64,000 bases of DNA from Uruburuella testudinis (GCF_022870865.1 NZ_CP091508.1:1736001-1800000), one strand, 5' to 3'; shown: positions 37,038 through 47,731, counted from the stretch's first letter. Notes: generated from the letters alone by a model not told the origin. Numbers and translations are program-made.

Positions 37038-37499
37038 TCAATGTTGGTGGTGATGATGCGCAGGCGCTTGGCTTTGCGCCGGGGTTTTGGTTTCCACCGT
37101 CACCGTTTGGGCTTTGGCGTTTTTGAATTTCAACGTCAGCGGAAATTTCTGCCCTTCTTGCAGCGGTGCTTTCAAGCCCATCAGCATAATGTGGTAGCTG
37201 CCGGGTTTCAACACCACTTCCCGGCCTTTGGGCAGCGGCAAGCCGCCTTCCACTTCGCGCATCCGCATAACACCGTTGTCGTTGATGTGGGTGTGGATTT
37301 CCACACGTTCGGCCACAGGTGTGGAGCCGCCGAGCAAAACATCATCGGTTTTGCCGTCATTTTCAAGCGCCATAAACACGCCGCCCATATTCATGCCCTG
37401 CACCGTGGTGCGTGCCCAGGCATCGTCAACATCAATGCCTGCTGCAAAAGCAGCCTGGCAAGTGCCGGCAAGCAGCAAAGCTGCCATCAGTTTCTTCAT
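37038..37499 (-). CDS. Periplasmic copper chaperone, PCu(A)C family
   Basis: The 153-residue protein has a signal peptide (ending AAFAA) and the PCu(A)C copper site: HTHINDNGVMRMREV, followed about 22 residues later by SYHIMLM, together giving the H-x-M type ligands. Such proteins deliver Cu(I) to the CuA site of cytochrome oxidase. The C-terminus AHHHHQH is a histidine-rich tail that may add copper binding. AAAGGAAT precedes the ATG. Confidence 0.88.
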   Translation of the reverse strand: MKKLMAALLLAGTCQAAFAAGIDVDDAWARTTVQGMNMGGVFMALENDGKTDDVLLGGSTPVAERVEIHTHINDNGVMRMREVEGGLPLPKGREVVLKPGSYHIMLMGLKAPLQEGQKFPLTLKFKNAKAQTVTVETKTPAQSQAPAHHHHQH

Positions 37500-37574
37500 A
37501 ATTCATTCCTTTGAGATGATTGTTTGCTACACAGCCTTTATACGCTTAAAGGCCGTCTGAAAGCTTGACCTGCA

Positions 37575-37979
37575 TTAAAAAAGATTCAAACCGTATTCAC
37601 GCCACAGCGACATCAGCCACAGCAGTGCCAATAATACCAGCGCCAGCGTTTGCGCCGCCGAGCCGGCATCTTTGGCGCGTTTGGCCAACTCGTTTTTGGC
37701 TGTTGAAGTATGATCTACCGCCGCTTCGATGGCCGTATTGATTAATTCTACAATCAACGAAATAAACGATGCGCTGATCAGCATCATGCGTGAAGCCGGG
37801 CCGAAATCAAACACAAACGCCAGCACCATCAGCGTGCCGTTGAGCCACACCAGCTGGCGAAAAGCGCTTTCATAGCGGTAGGCGGCGCGAAAGCCGTCTT
37901 TGGAATATCCGGCCGCATTGATGATGCGGCGCAGCCCGCGCTTGCCTTTCACTTGATTTGCATAAGAATTGTCTGTCAC
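37575..37979 (-). CDS. dgkA: Diacylglycerol kinase, second tandem copy
   Basis: A 134-residue inner-membrane kinase that phosphorylates diacylglycerol to phosphatidate. Three hydrophobic segments and the active-site block VELINTAIEAAVDHTS are present; GLRRIINAAGYSKDGFRAAYRYESAFRQL is the DgkA N-terminus. It starts one base after the stop of a paralogous dgkA at 37981, on the same strand. Both copies keep the catalytic residues and look intact. Confidence 0.9.
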   Translation of the reverse strand: MTDNSYANQVKGKRGLRRIINAAGYSKDGFRAAYRYESAFRQLVWLNGTLMVLAFVFDFGPASRMMLISASFISLIVELINTAIEAAVDHTSTAKNELAKRAKDAGSAAQTLALVLLALLWLMSLWREYGLNLF

Positions 37980-37980
37980 G

Positions 37981-38370
37981 TTAATCCCCTGTAAAAGCCA
38001 TCAGCCATAACACCGCCAACATCGCCAGCGTGATGTATTGCGCGGCGGAGCCGACGTCTTTGGCTTTTTTGGCCAATTCGTGCTGGTCTTGCGAAGTGTG
38101 GTCCACCGCAGCTTCAATGCCGGTGTTGAGCAGCTCGATCACAATCGAGGCAAACGAGCCCAACACCAAAATCATTTTCACAGCCGTGGCAAAGCCGGCA
38201 AAACACAGCATCAGCATCAATGCACCGTGCAGCCACAATAATTGACGAAACCCCTGCTCTTCACAGGCAAAGCGCACACCGTCGGCGGAATAGCGCAAGG
38301 CATTGATAATCCGCCGCAAACCTTGCTGCCCCTTCATGCGGCGGGCGTAACTGTCGGGCTTGAGCACCAT
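37981..38370 (-). CDS. dgkA: Diacylglycerol kinase, first tandem copy
   Basis: The 129-residue paralogue of the gene at 37575, with GLRRIINALRYSADGVRFACEEQGFRQL, three membrane segments and IELLNTGIEAAVDHTS. The sequence is clearly related to the neighbour but diverged outside the active site, so the duplication is not recent. It lies 14 bases from gshB, and gshB-dgkA-dgkA may form one operon on the minus strand. Confidence 0.9.
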   Translation of the reverse strand: MVLKPDSYARRMKGQQGLRRIINALRYSADGVRFACEEQGFRQLLWLHGALMLMLCFAGFATAVKMILVLGSFASIVIELLNTGIEAAVDHTSQDQHELAKKAKDVGSAAQYITLAMLAVLWLMAFTGD

Positions 38371-38384
38371 CGTTCAGACGGCCT

Positions 38385-39341
38385 TTACGCTTTGGCCCAT
38401 GCAGCCGCGGCATCGGCAAACATGGCGGCCACATCGAAATCTTTTTGTTTCATGATTTCCTGAAAACCGGTGGGGCTGGTCACATTCACTTCAGTGAGGT
38501 AATCGCCGATGATGTCCAAACCGGCCAGCAAAATGCCGCGCCGTTTCAATTCGGGCGCCAGTGTTTCAGCGATTTCACGGTCGCGCGCACTTAATGCCTG
38601 CGCCACACCGCGCCCGCCCGCCGCCAGATTGCCGCGTGTTTCACCGTTTTGCGGAATACGTGCCAACGCAAACGGCACCACTTCGCCGCCAATCACCAAC
38701 ACACGCTTGTCACCCTCCACAATTTCGGGAATATAGCGCTGCGCCATGATGGTGCGCGTGTCGAGCTGCATCAGCGTTTCGAGAATGCTGCCGATATTAG
38801 GGTCTTGCGCGGTCAGGCGGAAAATGCCCATACCGCCCATGCCGTCGAGCGGTTTCACAATAATATCGCCGTGCTCGGCCAAAAAGGCGCGGACATCAGC
38901 GCTTTGGGTGCTTACCAACGTGGGCACGGTAAATTGACTGAAGTTTAAAATCGCCAGCTTTTCATTAAAATCGCGCATCGCCTGACCACTATTAAACACC
39001 TTCGCACCCTGCTGCGCCGCCAATGTCAGCAATTGGGTGGCGTAAAGATACTGCATGTCAAACGGCGGATCGGTGCGCATAATCACGGCATCAAAATCTT
39101 TCAAGGCCGTCTGAACGGCATCTTGAGCTTCAAACCAATGATGGTCGTCATCATGTTTGACACCGGCAAACGCAAACGCCGCCGCCTGCGCCACCACTTC
39201 GCCGCCGCGCACCGACAGGCCGCTGCTCAAAACATGATGCAGCCGCCAGCCGCGCGCAGCCATTTCGCGCATCATGGCATAAGTGGTGTCTTTATAGGTT
39301 TTAAACGTCGCCATCGGGTCGGCGATAAACAGCACGTTCAT
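38385..39341 (-). CDS. gshB: Glutathione synthetase
   Basis: The 318-residue ATP-grasp enzyme joins gamma-glutamylcysteine to glycine. NVLFIADPMATFKTYKDTTYAMMREMAARGW is the family start; IIVKPLDGMGGMGIFR and INVTSPTGFQEI-type blocks (here VNVTSPTGFQEIM) are the ATP and metal sites. The first enzyme of the pathway, GshA, lies at 49171-50532 on the same strand, ten kilobases away. AGGAAAAACC precedes the ATG. Confidence 0.95.
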   Translation of the reverse strand: MNVLFIADPMATFKTYKDTTYAMMREMAARGWRLHHVLSSGLSVRGGEVVAQAAAFAFAGVKHDDDHHWFEAQDAVQTALKDFDAVIMRTDPPFDMQYLYATQLLTLAAQQGAKVFNSGQAMRDFNEKLAILNFSQFTVPTLVSTQSADVRAFLAEHGDIIVKPLDGMGGMGIFRLTAQDPNIGSILETLMQLDTRTIMAQRYIPEIVEGDKRVLVIGGEVVPFALARIPQNGETRGNLAAGGRGVAQALSARDREIAETLAPELKRRGILLAGLDIIGDYLTEVNVTSPTGFQEIMKQKDFDVAAMFADAAAAWAKA

Positions 39342-39882
39342 GGTTTTTCCTCATTTGATAACGGCGTAATCATACCCTGCTTTAAGGCCGTCTGAAAGGC
39401 ATTCCTTCACAGCAGAATCATCATGGCACAGCAAGATTAAACAAAGCTCAAAAAAAGACGTAAGAGACAAAAAAGGTGCTGAAAATAGCTGAAAGCCTTA
39501 TCTTGCAAAGATTTCAAGGATTCAAAGGTTTTGAATACAAAAAATGCCCTTTTTGCCGCCCAGCTCAAACAAGGTCAAAAAAGACGGCAAACAAAATGGC
39601 CGACAACAGGCGTAAGGGACAAAAAAGGTGCTATTTTTGAGAGATATTGCTCTAAGGGACATTTTAGGTACTACTAAGGCTGTTTTTAGAGAAATAATCT
39701 TTAATAAACCTAATCTTATTATCCTTTTTCATGCCTTGATGGCAACGTAATTTTTGCTTCATATCCGGCGTAAGAGGCAAAACCGGCACTTCGATGCTTG
39801 GCAAAAATATATGCTTTAGATTCAAGTAAGTTTATGCAATTAAGTTATTTTTCGACTGCCGACACAAGCCAAAAGGCAATAA
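39342..39882. other. AT-rich spacer with iteron-like repeats
   Basis: No gene is seen. Four direct copies of a 20-mer with consensus TAAGRGRCAWWWHMGGYRCT start at 39461, 39613, 39653 and 39771. The first two are nearly identical (TAAGRGACAAAAAAGGTGCT). Related blocks AGCTCAAAAAAAGACG and GGTCAAAAAAGACGG also recur. A DUS is present at about 39384. The AT content is higher than the neighbours. The repeats resemble plasmid iterons, but there is no replication gene in the window. Confidence 0.55.
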
Positions 39883-39911
39883 AAAAACAGCTAGTGTAAG
39901 TAGCTGTTTTT
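39883..39911 (-). terminator. Intrinsic terminator of tRNA-Pro
   Basis: AAAAACAGCTA and TAGCTGTTTTT form an 11-bp stem with a 7-base loop just downstream of the tRNA on the minus strand, followed by a T-run on that strand. Confidence 0.8.
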
Positions 39912-39922
39912 AGTGTTATTTT

Positions 39923-39999
39923 TGGTCGGAGTGAAAGGATTCGAACCTTCGACCCCTTGCACCCCATGCAAGTGCGCTACCAGACTGCGCCACACTCCG
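39923..39999 (-). tRNA. tRNA-Pro (anticodon GGG)
   Basis: The minus strand folds into a normal cloverleaf: acceptor CGGAGTG/CACTCCG, D-arm with GGCGCAGTCTGGTAGCGC, anticodon stem CTTGC/GCAAG with loop ATGGGGT (GGG at 34-36), T-arm GGTTCGAATCC, discriminator A and an encoded CCA. It reads CCC and CCU proline codons. It lies at the end of the pheT-ihfA-merR unit on the same strand and has its own terminator. Confidence 0.95.
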
Positions 40000-40025
40000 A
40001 CTCAAAGAAAGACAGGATTATAGAT

Positions 40026-40361
40026 TCAGACGGCCTGATTAGCAAGCTTTTTTTCGATTTCCGCTAATATTTTTTGCAGTGCATCACGCACTTCATCTGC
40101 CTTTAAAGACGGATTGCCTTCTGAATCAACGGCATTGCCGTTAAACTCATCAACAAATGGCGCAAAGGTGTCTTTCAGCTTGCGCAGCTTGATGACATCG
40201 CGGCGGGTATAGCTGTTGCCGCCATAGCCTATTACCTCGGCATGCTCATGCTGCCAGCGGGCAAACTGGGTAGGATTAATCTGCACCAGCTCGCACAATT
40301 CTTCAAGGCTGAAATAGCGTTGAGCCGGAATCGGGGGCAACAGATCAACGTTGTTTGTCAT
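40026..40361 (-). CDS. MerR-like DNA-binding protein
   Basis: A 111-residue protein with a helix-turn-helix of the MerR type: [52 protein letters not shown]. The C-terminus is a short charged helix. It has no effector domain. The ATG at 40361 lies inside the 3' end of ihfA (17-base overlap), so the two genes are coupled; this ihfA-merR order is common in beta- and gammaproteobacteria. Its target is unknown. Confidence 0.8.
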   Translation of the reverse strand: MTNNVDLLPPIPAQRYFSLEELCELVQINPTQFARWQHEHAEVIGYGGNSYTRRDVIKLRKLKDTFAPFVDEFNGNAVDSEGNPSLKADEVRDALQKILAEIEKKLANQAV

Positions 40362-40647
40362 AGTAATGCTCCACCATGCCTTTAAGCTTTTGGCTGGCAT
40401 GGAAAGTCACCACTCGGCGTGCGGTAATCGGCACTTCTTCTCCGGTTTTTGGATTTCGACCCGGGCGCTGCGGCTTATCGCGCAACTGAAAATTGCCGAA
40501 GCCGGAAATTTTAATTTCTTCACCGCGTTCTAAAGTGGTTCGGATTTCTTCGAAAAAGAGTTCGACGATTTCTTTGGCATCGTTTTTGGTTACGTTGCTT
40601 ACTTTATCTACCAGAATATCGGCCAGTTCGGCTTTAGTCAAAGTCAT
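40345..40647 (-). CDS. ihfA: Integration host factor, alpha subunit
   Basis: The 100-residue DNA-bending protein of the HU/IHF family. [87 protein letters not shown] is the IHF-alpha pattern, with the minor-groove [10 protein letters not shown] arm. It follows pheT by 76 bases, the classical pheT-ihfA arrangement. AGGTAATAACA precedes the ATG. Confidence 0.95.
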   Translation of the reverse strand: MTLTKAELADILVDKVSNVTKNDAKEIVELFFEEIRTTLERGEEIKISGFGNFQLRDKPQRPGRNPKTGEEVPITARRVVTFHASQKLKGMVEHYYDKQR

Positions 40648-40723
40648 TGTTATTACCTTTTATTTTCAACAGGAGCTGATTATCACTAATTTACATTTAA
40701 AATTCAAGCAAATATCAGATTTT

Positions 40724-43087
40724 TTATTGGCGCAATTGCGCGCCTGCACTTTCGGCCGCTTTAATGAGTTTATCCATTAAAGCTTCGACCGTTTCATCGG
40801 TAAGCGTGGCTTCACTGTCTTGCAGAATCACTTTTACCGCCATACTTTTCGCACCTTCCGGCAGGCCGGCACCGCGATAAACATCAAATACGGAAATTTC
40901 CCGCACCAGTTTGCCTGACGCATGGCGTAATGATAAGAGCAATGCATCATGGCTCATTTCTTCCGGCATCACAAAAGCTAAATCGCGGCGCACAGGCTGG
41001 AACTTGGATACGGCATGATAAGTTGTTTTTTCCTTGCCGAGCACAGCAGCCATGTCGATTTCAAATACCAAAGCGGCTTGCGGCAAATCATATTTTTGCA
41101 GCCATTGCGGATGCAGCTCGCCAACAAAACCGATGGGGCGGCCTTCAAATATGATTTCGGCAGTACGCCCCGGATGCAGAGAAGGATGTAGGGCTTTGAC
41201 AAACTGCACCGCCTTACCCGCCAATAAAGATTCCACATCGGCTTTGATATCGTAAAAATCAACATTGCGGTTTTTTTCGCCCCATTGCTCCGGCAAAGCG
41301 GAGCCATACAGCAAACCGCCGATCCGCTCGTTTTGAATAAACAGGCCGTCTGAAGCTTTGCTGAAAACACGTGCAACTTCAAATATGCGTACTCGGTTTT
41401 GTTTGCGGTTGAGGTTGTTTTGTAAAATTTCTACCAAACCGCCAATCAAAGTGGAGCGCATCACGCTCAATTGCGCAGCCAATGGGTTTTGCAAGCGGAT
41501 GGGGTCAGCATTGTCGGCAAAATCTTTTTCCCACTGCTCGTCTACAAACGCATAGCTCACCACTTCTTGATAACCGCGCGCTGCCATTTGACGATATACA
41601 TCGATACGGAGCTGTCGGGTTTCGGGCAGGGGCAACATTTTCAGACGGCCTGAAGTTTGGTCGTCAGGAATATTCTCATAACCATACACGCGGCCGATTT
41701 CTTCGATCAAGTCGGCTTCGATGCCGATATCGAAACGGAAACTGGGCGAGACTGCTTTAAAGCCGCCTTCGATGGCTATGGGATTGAGGCCGAGATGCTG
41801 TAAAATGGTTTCCACTTGTTGGGCAGACACGGCCACGCCCAATATTTTTTCGACACGGCTCAAGCGCAGGTTGACGGTATTGGCGGCAGGCAGGTTACCC
41901 ACTGCTTCAACTTTTTCACCGGCCCGGCCGCCACAGATTTCCAATACCAATTGAGTGGCGCGCTCAATCGCATCTGCCTGCAAAGTCCAATCCACACCGC
42001 GCTCGAAGCGGAATGAAGAGTCTGAACCGAACCCGTATTGGCGTGATTTTCCGGCAATAATTTCGGGGGCGAACCAAGCGGCTTCCAACACAATATTTTG
42101 GGTGCCGTCTGAAACTGCGCTGCCTTCACCGCCCATCAAACCGGCCATGCTCAACACACCTTTTTCATCGGCAACCACCAACGTATTGTCAGCCAAGGTA
42201 ACGTTTTTTTCATTCAAACAAGCCAATGTTTCACCATTCACCGCACGGCGCACGATGATACGGCCATTGAGCTTGTCTGCATCAAATACGTGCATCGGCT
42301 GCCCCAGCTCCAGCATCACATAATTGCCGATATCGACCAATGCAGAAATCGAACGGACTCCGCTGCGTGCCAAACGCTGCTTCATCCAATCGGGTGTGGA
42401 GGCACGGGCATCAACGTCTTCAATCACGCGGCTGATAAAACGGCCGCAATCGGCAGCAGCATCAATCTGCACAGCCTGGGTTTTCGCACTTTTTACTGAG
42501 GCCGCCTGAAACACTGCCGGCGTATTTTCACATTGGGTCAGAGCAGCAACTTCACGAGCCAGCCCTTTGATGCTGAGACAGTCGGCACGGTTGGGCGTGA
42601 TTTTCAAAGTCATCACCGCGTCATCCAAATCCAGGTAATCACGGATATTTTGACCGATAGGCGCATCGGCGGGCAGAATATGCAAGCCGTCTACACCATC
42701 GTCCGGCAGGCCCAGCTCATCGGTCGAACACAGCATGCCGTTGGAAACCTGACCACGCATTTTGGTAGGTTTGATTTTGAAATTACCCGGCAACACCGCA
42801 CCCGGTAAAGCACACGGCACTTTAATGCCTGCTTTCACATTCGGCGCCCCGCAAACAATTTGAATCCACTCGCCTGTGCCCGCATCAACTTGGGTAATAT
42901 TCAAGCGGTCGGCATCCGGGTGTTTGTCTACCGATTTTACTTCGGCCACAACAACACCACTGAATGCAGGCGCTGCAGTTTCCACTTCTTCAACTTCCAA
43001 GCCCGCCATGGTAAGCAGGTGCGCGAAGTCATCGGCAGAAAGATTCGGATTGGCCTGGGTTTTCAGCCAATTGTAAGAAAATTGCAT
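40724..43087 (-). CDS. pheT: Phenylalanyl-tRNA synthetase, beta subunit
   Basis: The 787-residue beta chain of the alpha2-beta2 enzyme. It has the N-terminal B1/tRNA-binding (EMAP-like) part starting at MQFSYNWLKTQANPNLS, the B3/B4 editing domain, the B5 DNA-like fold (PVAVGNLPAANTVNL region), the catalytic-like core and the C-terminal ferredoxin-fold anticodon-binding domain (SKFQPVRRDLAFVMPEEMSHDAL). Length is normal. It lies 181 bases downstream of pheS with a DUS in the gap. Confidence 0.95.
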   Translation of the reverse strand: MQFSYNWLKTQANPNLSADDFAHLLTMAGLEVEEVETAAPAFSGVVVAEVKSVDKHPDADRLNITQVDAGTGEWIQIVCGAPNVKAGIKVPCALPGAVLPGNFKIKPTKMRGQVSNGMLCSTDELGLPDDGVDGLHILPADAPIGQNIRDYLDLDDAVMTLKITPNRADCLSIKGLAREVAALTQCENTPAVFQAASVKSAKTQAVQIDAAADCGRFISRVIEDVDARASTPDWMKQRLARSGVRSISALVDIGNYVMLELGQPMHVFDADKLNGRIIVRRAVNGETLACLNEKNVTLADNTLVVADEKGVLSMAGLMGGEGSAVSDGTQNIVLEAAWFAPEIIAGKSRQYGFGSDSSFRFERGVDWTLQADAIERATQLVLEICGGRAGEKVEAVGNLPAANTVNLRLSRVEKILGVAVSAQQVETILQHLGLNPIAIEGGFKAVSPSFRFDIGIEADLIEEIGRVYGYENIPDDQTSGRLKMLPLPETRQLRIDVYRQMAARGYQEVVSYAFVDEQWEKDFADNADPIRLQNPLAAQLSVMRSTLIGGLVEILQNNLNRKQNRVRIFEVARVFSKASDGLFIQNERIGGLLYGSALPEQWGEKNRNVDFYDIKADVESLLAGKAVQFVKALHPSLHPGRTAEIIFEGRPIGFVGELHPQWLQKYDLPQAALVFEIDMAAVLGKEKTTYHAVSKFQPVRRDLAFVMPEEMSHDALLLSLRHASGKLVREISVFDVYRGAGLPEGAKSMAVKVILQDSEATLTDETVEALMDKLIKAAESAGAQLRQ

Positions 43088-43268
43088 GATATTCTCTTTA
43101 TATTTTTCAGGCCGTCTGAAACGGCAGTCATAACATTAAAACAGATTCAAGCCGTCTGAATGACCAGACAGTTGTTATACGGCAGCAAGCATTCGACAGC
43201 CAAATCAATTGTTTTAAATGCAAAAGCATAAATTCGACCGCTAACCGCCTATTCAAATAGTCAGATTT

Positions 43269-44264
<996 letters not shown>

Positions 44265-44448
44265 TTACATTTCATTGCCAGTAATTTTATGATTGCAGAA
44301 AGCATCCAAACAACAAGGCCGTCTGAACCTGATCCAGACAGCCTGCGGCTTTCCGCTTCATTTGAAAGTTGGTTATTTTAACGCAACTAAGCCAAAAAAA
44401 ACAGCGATTTAAAGAAAAAAATACACGCAATCAAGGCAAATTGAAATA

Positions 44449-44477
44449 AAAAAAAGGAAACCGAAGTTTCCTTTTTT
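44449..44477 (-). terminator. Intrinsic terminator after rplT
   Basis: On the minus strand, AAAAAAGGAAAC and GTTTCCTTTTTT form a 12-bp stem with a 4-base loop (TTCG) and end in a T-run. It lies 22 bases after rplT and should separate the thrS-infC-rpmI-rplT unit from pheST. Confidence 0.88.
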
Positions 44478-44498
44478 AAATCTGTTTCAGCGTTAAGC

Positions 44499-44855
44499 TT
44501 AAGCCAAAGCAGTTTTTGCTTTTTCAACCAATTGGGCAAAGGCGGCTTTGTCAAACACTGCCAAATCAGCCAATACTTTACGGTCGATTTCAATCGCGGC
44601 TTTTTTCAGACCGTTCATGAATTTGCTGTAAGACAAACCGTTTTCACGGGCACCTGCATTGATACGCACGATCCACAATTGGCGGAATTGACGTTTGCGT
44701 TGACGACGGTCGCGATAAGCATACTGACCGGCTTTCATCACCGCCTGTTTGGCAACACGATAGACGTTTTTACGGCGACCACGATAGCCTTTGGCTAACG
44801 CTAATACTTTTTTGTGACGGGCACGTGCGGTTACACCGCGTTTTACGCGTGGCAT
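44499..44855 (-). CDS. rplT: 50S ribosomal protein L20
   Basis: The 118-residue ribosomal protein: [75 protein letters not shown]. This basic N-terminal arm binds 23S rRNA. It is 11 bases after rpmI on the minus strand; in many bacteria L20 also represses this operon by binding its mRNA. Confidence 0.97.
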   Translation of the reverse strand: MPRVKRGVTARARHKKVLALAKGYRGRRKNVYRVAKQAVMKAGQYAYRDRRQRKRQFRQLWIVRINAGARENGLSYSKFMNGLKKAAIEIDRKVLADLAVFDKAAFAQLVEKAKTALA

Positions 44856-44866
44856 AGTTTAACTCC

Positions 44867-45064
44867 TTAAGCGTAGGGTAACATTTTAGAAACAGAAGCC
44901 ATATCGCGCTCGTTCACCATAGAGGTGCCGCGCAATTGGCGTTTTTGCTTGGTGGTTTTTTTGGTCAAAATGTGACGCTTGAAGGCATGAGCGCGCTTCA
45001 CACCACCGTTACCCAGTACTTTAAAGCGCTTTTTAGCACCCGACTTGGTTTTCATTTTAGGCAT
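44867..45064 (-). CDS. rpmI: 50S ribosomal protein L35
   Basis: The 65-residue basic protein starts [20 protein letters not shown] and contains [25 protein letters not shown], the L35 pattern. The ATG at 45064 is the only start that fits the family; the longer frame upstream is not similar. GGAGT precedes it. It lies between infC and rplT in the standard order. Confidence 0.97.
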   Translation of the reverse strand: MPKMKTKSGAKKRFKVLGNGGVKRAHAFKRHILTKKTTKQKRQLRGTSMVNERDMASVSKMLPYA

Positions 45065-45212
45065 GGGATACTCCATATCATTTATTAGATAAGGTATAAG
45101 GGGGCTTAGCAAACCCATTCGCCAAACACTTGAAGCCCTAATACCACGGTTTTTTTGCCGCTTTCCAAAAGCTTGCCCCGCACGGCATCAAGGCAAGCTG
45201 CGCATTATATCT

Positions 45213-45737
45213 TTATTTTTTCTTTGGCGCAATCATCATCACCATTTGGCGCCCTTCCATTTTCGGAAACTGCTCCACGGTGCCGATTTCAGCCAACTCT
45301 TCTTTCACACGCTCCAAAAGCTGGGCACCCAACTGCTGGTGCGCCATTTCGCGGCCGCGGAAGCGCAAAGTTACCTTCACTTTGTCGCCATCTTCCAAAA
45401 AGCGGGTGATGTTACGCATTTTGATGTTGTAATCACCCTCATCGGTACCCGGGCGGAATTTGATTTCCTTAATTTGCACCTGCTTTTGCTTTTTCTTAGC
45501 TTCGTCGCGTTTTTTGGCCTGCTCGTATTTGTATTTGCCAAAATCCATGAGTTTGCACACAGGCGGCTTGGCAGTGGGGGAAATCTCTACCAAATCAACA
45601 TCCTGCTCTTCGGCCATAGCCAGAGCTTCACGGACTGATACCACACCAAGCTGTTCACCTGAACTACTGATTAAACGCACTTCTTTCACAGTGATTTCAC
45701 CGTTGATACGTGCTTCGCGTTCTTGAGCGATGACAAT
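45213..45737 (-). CDS. infC: Translation initiation factor IF-3
   Basis: The roughly 172-174-residue factor binds the 30S subunit and checks start codons. The protein reads from [20 protein letters not shown] through [25 protein letters not shown] to [13 protein letters not shown]. There is no ATG, GTG or TTG at the conserved N-terminus. Downstream of AAGGAGT the frame offers ATT (45737), GTC (45734) and ATC (45731); an ATT or ATC start would match the known use of a rare start codon in infC for self-regulation. By spacing, ATC at 45731 (7 bases from GGAG) is the best ribosome fit, so the exact start is open. Confidence 0.93.
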   Translation of the reverse strand: MVIAQEREARINGEITVKEVRLISSSGEQLGVVSVREALAMAEEQDVDLVEISPTAKPPVCKLMDFGKYKYEQAKKRDEAKKKQKQVQIKEIKFRPGTDEGDYNIKMRNITRFLEDGDKVKVTLRFRGREMAHQQLGAQLLERVKEELAEIGTVEQFPKMEGRQMVMMIAPKKK

Positions 45738-45751
45738 ACTCCTTATAAAAA

Positions 45752-47665
45752 TTAATGATTAACCAAGGCCAGGGCGATTTCCTGCTTTAATTGCGCAATA
45801 AAATCACCTAAATCCAGCGAGCCAAGGTCTTCTGCTTTGCGGCGCACGGCCACTTTGTTTTCTTGCTTTTCTTTATCACCGACCACTATTTGATAAGGGA
45901 AGCGGTATTGGCTGTTATCACGTATTTTGTAGCCTATTTTTTCATTACGCAAATCCAGCGTCACACGAAAGCCTTCCATGCGTAGTTTTTCAGCCACTTC
46001 ACGGCAATAATCTGCCTGATGCTCGGTGATGTTCATGATCACCAGCTGCACAGGTGCCAGCCACAACGGAAACGATCCGGCATGGTTTTCAATCAAGATG
46101 CCGATAAAGCGCTCAAGAGAGCCTAAAATCGCACGATGCAGCATCACGGGGCGGGCACGGTCGTTGTTTTCGGTTACATATTCGGCATCCAACCGCTCGG
46201 GCAGCACAAAATCCAGTTGCAGTGTGCCGCACTGCCAAGAGCGGCCAATCGCGTCTTTGACATGATACTCGATTTTCGGGCCGTAAAAAGCACCCTCTCC
46301 CGGCAATTCTTCCCATGTTACGCCGCAAGCGGTCAAAGCTTCACGCAAACCGTTTTCGGCTTTATCCCAAATTTCATCCGAACCGGCACGCAATTCAGGG
46401 CGTAACGATAATTTCACCGCCACATCATGAAAACCGAACTGTTTGTAAATACGCATCAACAATTCATTGAATGCACGGGATTCTTCCACAATTTGGTCTT
46501 CAGTGCAAAAAATATGCGCATCATCCTGCACAAAACCGCGCACGCGCATCAGACCGTGCAAGGCACCTGAAGGTTCGTTGCGGTGACAAGAACCGAATTC
46601 GGCCAAGCGCATCGGCAAATCTCGGTAAGAGCGCAAGCCATGATTGAAAATCTGCACATGCCCCGGGCAATTCATGGGTTTGACGGCATATTCGCGCTTT
46701 TCCGACAAGGTGATAAACATATTGTCTTTATAGTTTTGCCAATGCCCAGACTGCTCCCAGAAAGCTTTATCCATAATCTGCGGGGTTTTCACCTCCTGAT
46801 AGCCGGCTGCATCCAGCTCTTTGCGCATATGCTGCTCGATGGTTTGCCACAGAGCCCAGCCTTTGGGATGCCAAAACACCATACCCGGTGCTTCGTCTTG
46901 CAAATGAAACAAATCCAACTGCTTGCCAAGCTTGCGGTGGTCGCGTTTTTCAGCCTCTTCCATGCGCACGATGTAGGCTTGCAAATCTTCCTTGCTGGCC
47001 CAGGCTGTGCCGTAGATGCGTTGCAGCATTTCATTATTGCTGTCGCCGCGCCAATATGCACCCGCCAATTTGGTGAGCTTGAAATTTTTTAAAAAACGGG
47101 TGTTCGGCACATGCGGGCCGCGGCACATATCGACGTATTCCTGATGATGATACAAGCCCATAGATTCGACCTCGGGCATATCTTCAATCAGGCGCAGTTT
47201 GTATTCTTCGCCGCGCGCCTGAAATTCTTTGATGGTTTCCGCCCGCGGGGTCATCACTTTGACGACATCATAATTTTGGGCAATCAGCTCTTTCATGCGG
47301 CTTTCGATTTTGGCCACATCTTCAGGGGTAAACGGCTTTTCGGTAGCGATATCGTAATAAAACCCATCTTCGATGACCGGGCCGATCACCATTTTGGCAT
47401 CGGGGTAAAGTTGTTTGACCGCATGCCCCACCAAGTGGGCGCAGGAATGGCGGATGATTTCGACACCTTCCGGATCTTTCGGTGTGATAATCTGCAGGCT
47501 GGCATCTTCGCTGATTAAATCGGAAGCATCGGCCAATCGGCCGTTTACCTTGCCGGCCACCGTGGCTTTTGCCAAACCCGTGCCGATAGAAGCCGCCACA
47601 TCATACACCGACACAGGGGCTTCAAATTGACGGACAGAGCCGTCAGGCAAGGTAATATTAATCAT
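45752..47665 (-). CDS. thrS: Threonyl-tRNA synthetase
   Basis: The 637-residue class II enzyme has an N-terminal TGS domain ([19 protein letters not shown]), an editing domain with [34 protein letters not shown] and a catalytic core with the zinc ligands in CPGHVQIF (C), and H residues in [16 protein letters not shown] and [24 protein letters not shown]-terminal anticodon domain follows. The ATG at 47665 begins the TGS domain; the short extension upstream is not conserved. It heads the thrS-infC-rpmI-rplT operon. Confidence 0.96.
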   Translation of the reverse strand: MINITLPDGSVRQFEAPVSVYDVAASIGTGLAKATVAGKVNGRLADASDLISEDASLQIITPKDPEGVEIIRHSCAHLVGHAVKQLYPDAKMVIGPVIEDGFYYDIATEKPFTPEDVAKIESRMKELIAQNYDVVKVMTPRAETIKEFQARGEEYKLRLIEDMPEVESMGLYHHQEYVDMCRGPHVPNTRFLKNFKLTKLAGAYWRGDSNNEMLQRIYGTAWASKEDLQAYIVRMEEAEKRDHRKLGKQLDLFHLQDEAPGMVFWHPKGWALWQTIEQHMRKELDAAGYQEVKTPQIMDKAFWEQSGHWQNYKDNMFITLSEKREYAVKPMNCPGHVQIFNHGLRSYRDLPMRLAEFGSCHRNEPSGALHGLMRVRGFVQDDAHIFCTEDQIVEESRAFNELLMRIYKQFGFHDVAVKLSLRPELRAGSDEIWDKAENGLREALTACGVTWEELPGEGAFYGPKIEYHVKDAIGRSWQCGTLQLDFVLPERLDAEYVTENNDRARPVMLHRAILGSLERFIGILIENHAGSFPLWLAPVQLVIMNITEHQADYCREVAEKLRMEGFRVTLDLRNEKIGYKIRDNSQYRFPYQIVVGDKEKQENKVAVRRKAEDLGSLDLGDFIAQLKQEIALALVNH

Positions 47666-47676
47666 TAAAAACTCCA

Positions 47677-47731
47677 AACCGGTAAACACAATAAACAACA
47701 AAAACCGCTTGCTTTACCGGCTTTTGTTGTT
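47677..47731 (-). promoter_or_regulatory. Possible regulatory leader of thrS
   Basis: In the thrS leader, AACAACAAAAGCCG and CGGTTTTTGTTGTT can form a 14-bp stem (one mismatch) with a 10-base loop (47694-47731). Downstream, TTTACCGG (47677-47688 region), next to the ribosome site, can instead pair with CCGGTAAA that lies in the loop of the first stem. The two pairings compete, as in translational switches. E. coli thrS is also controlled through its leader, but this leader has no obvious anticodon mimic. Confidence 0.35.
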
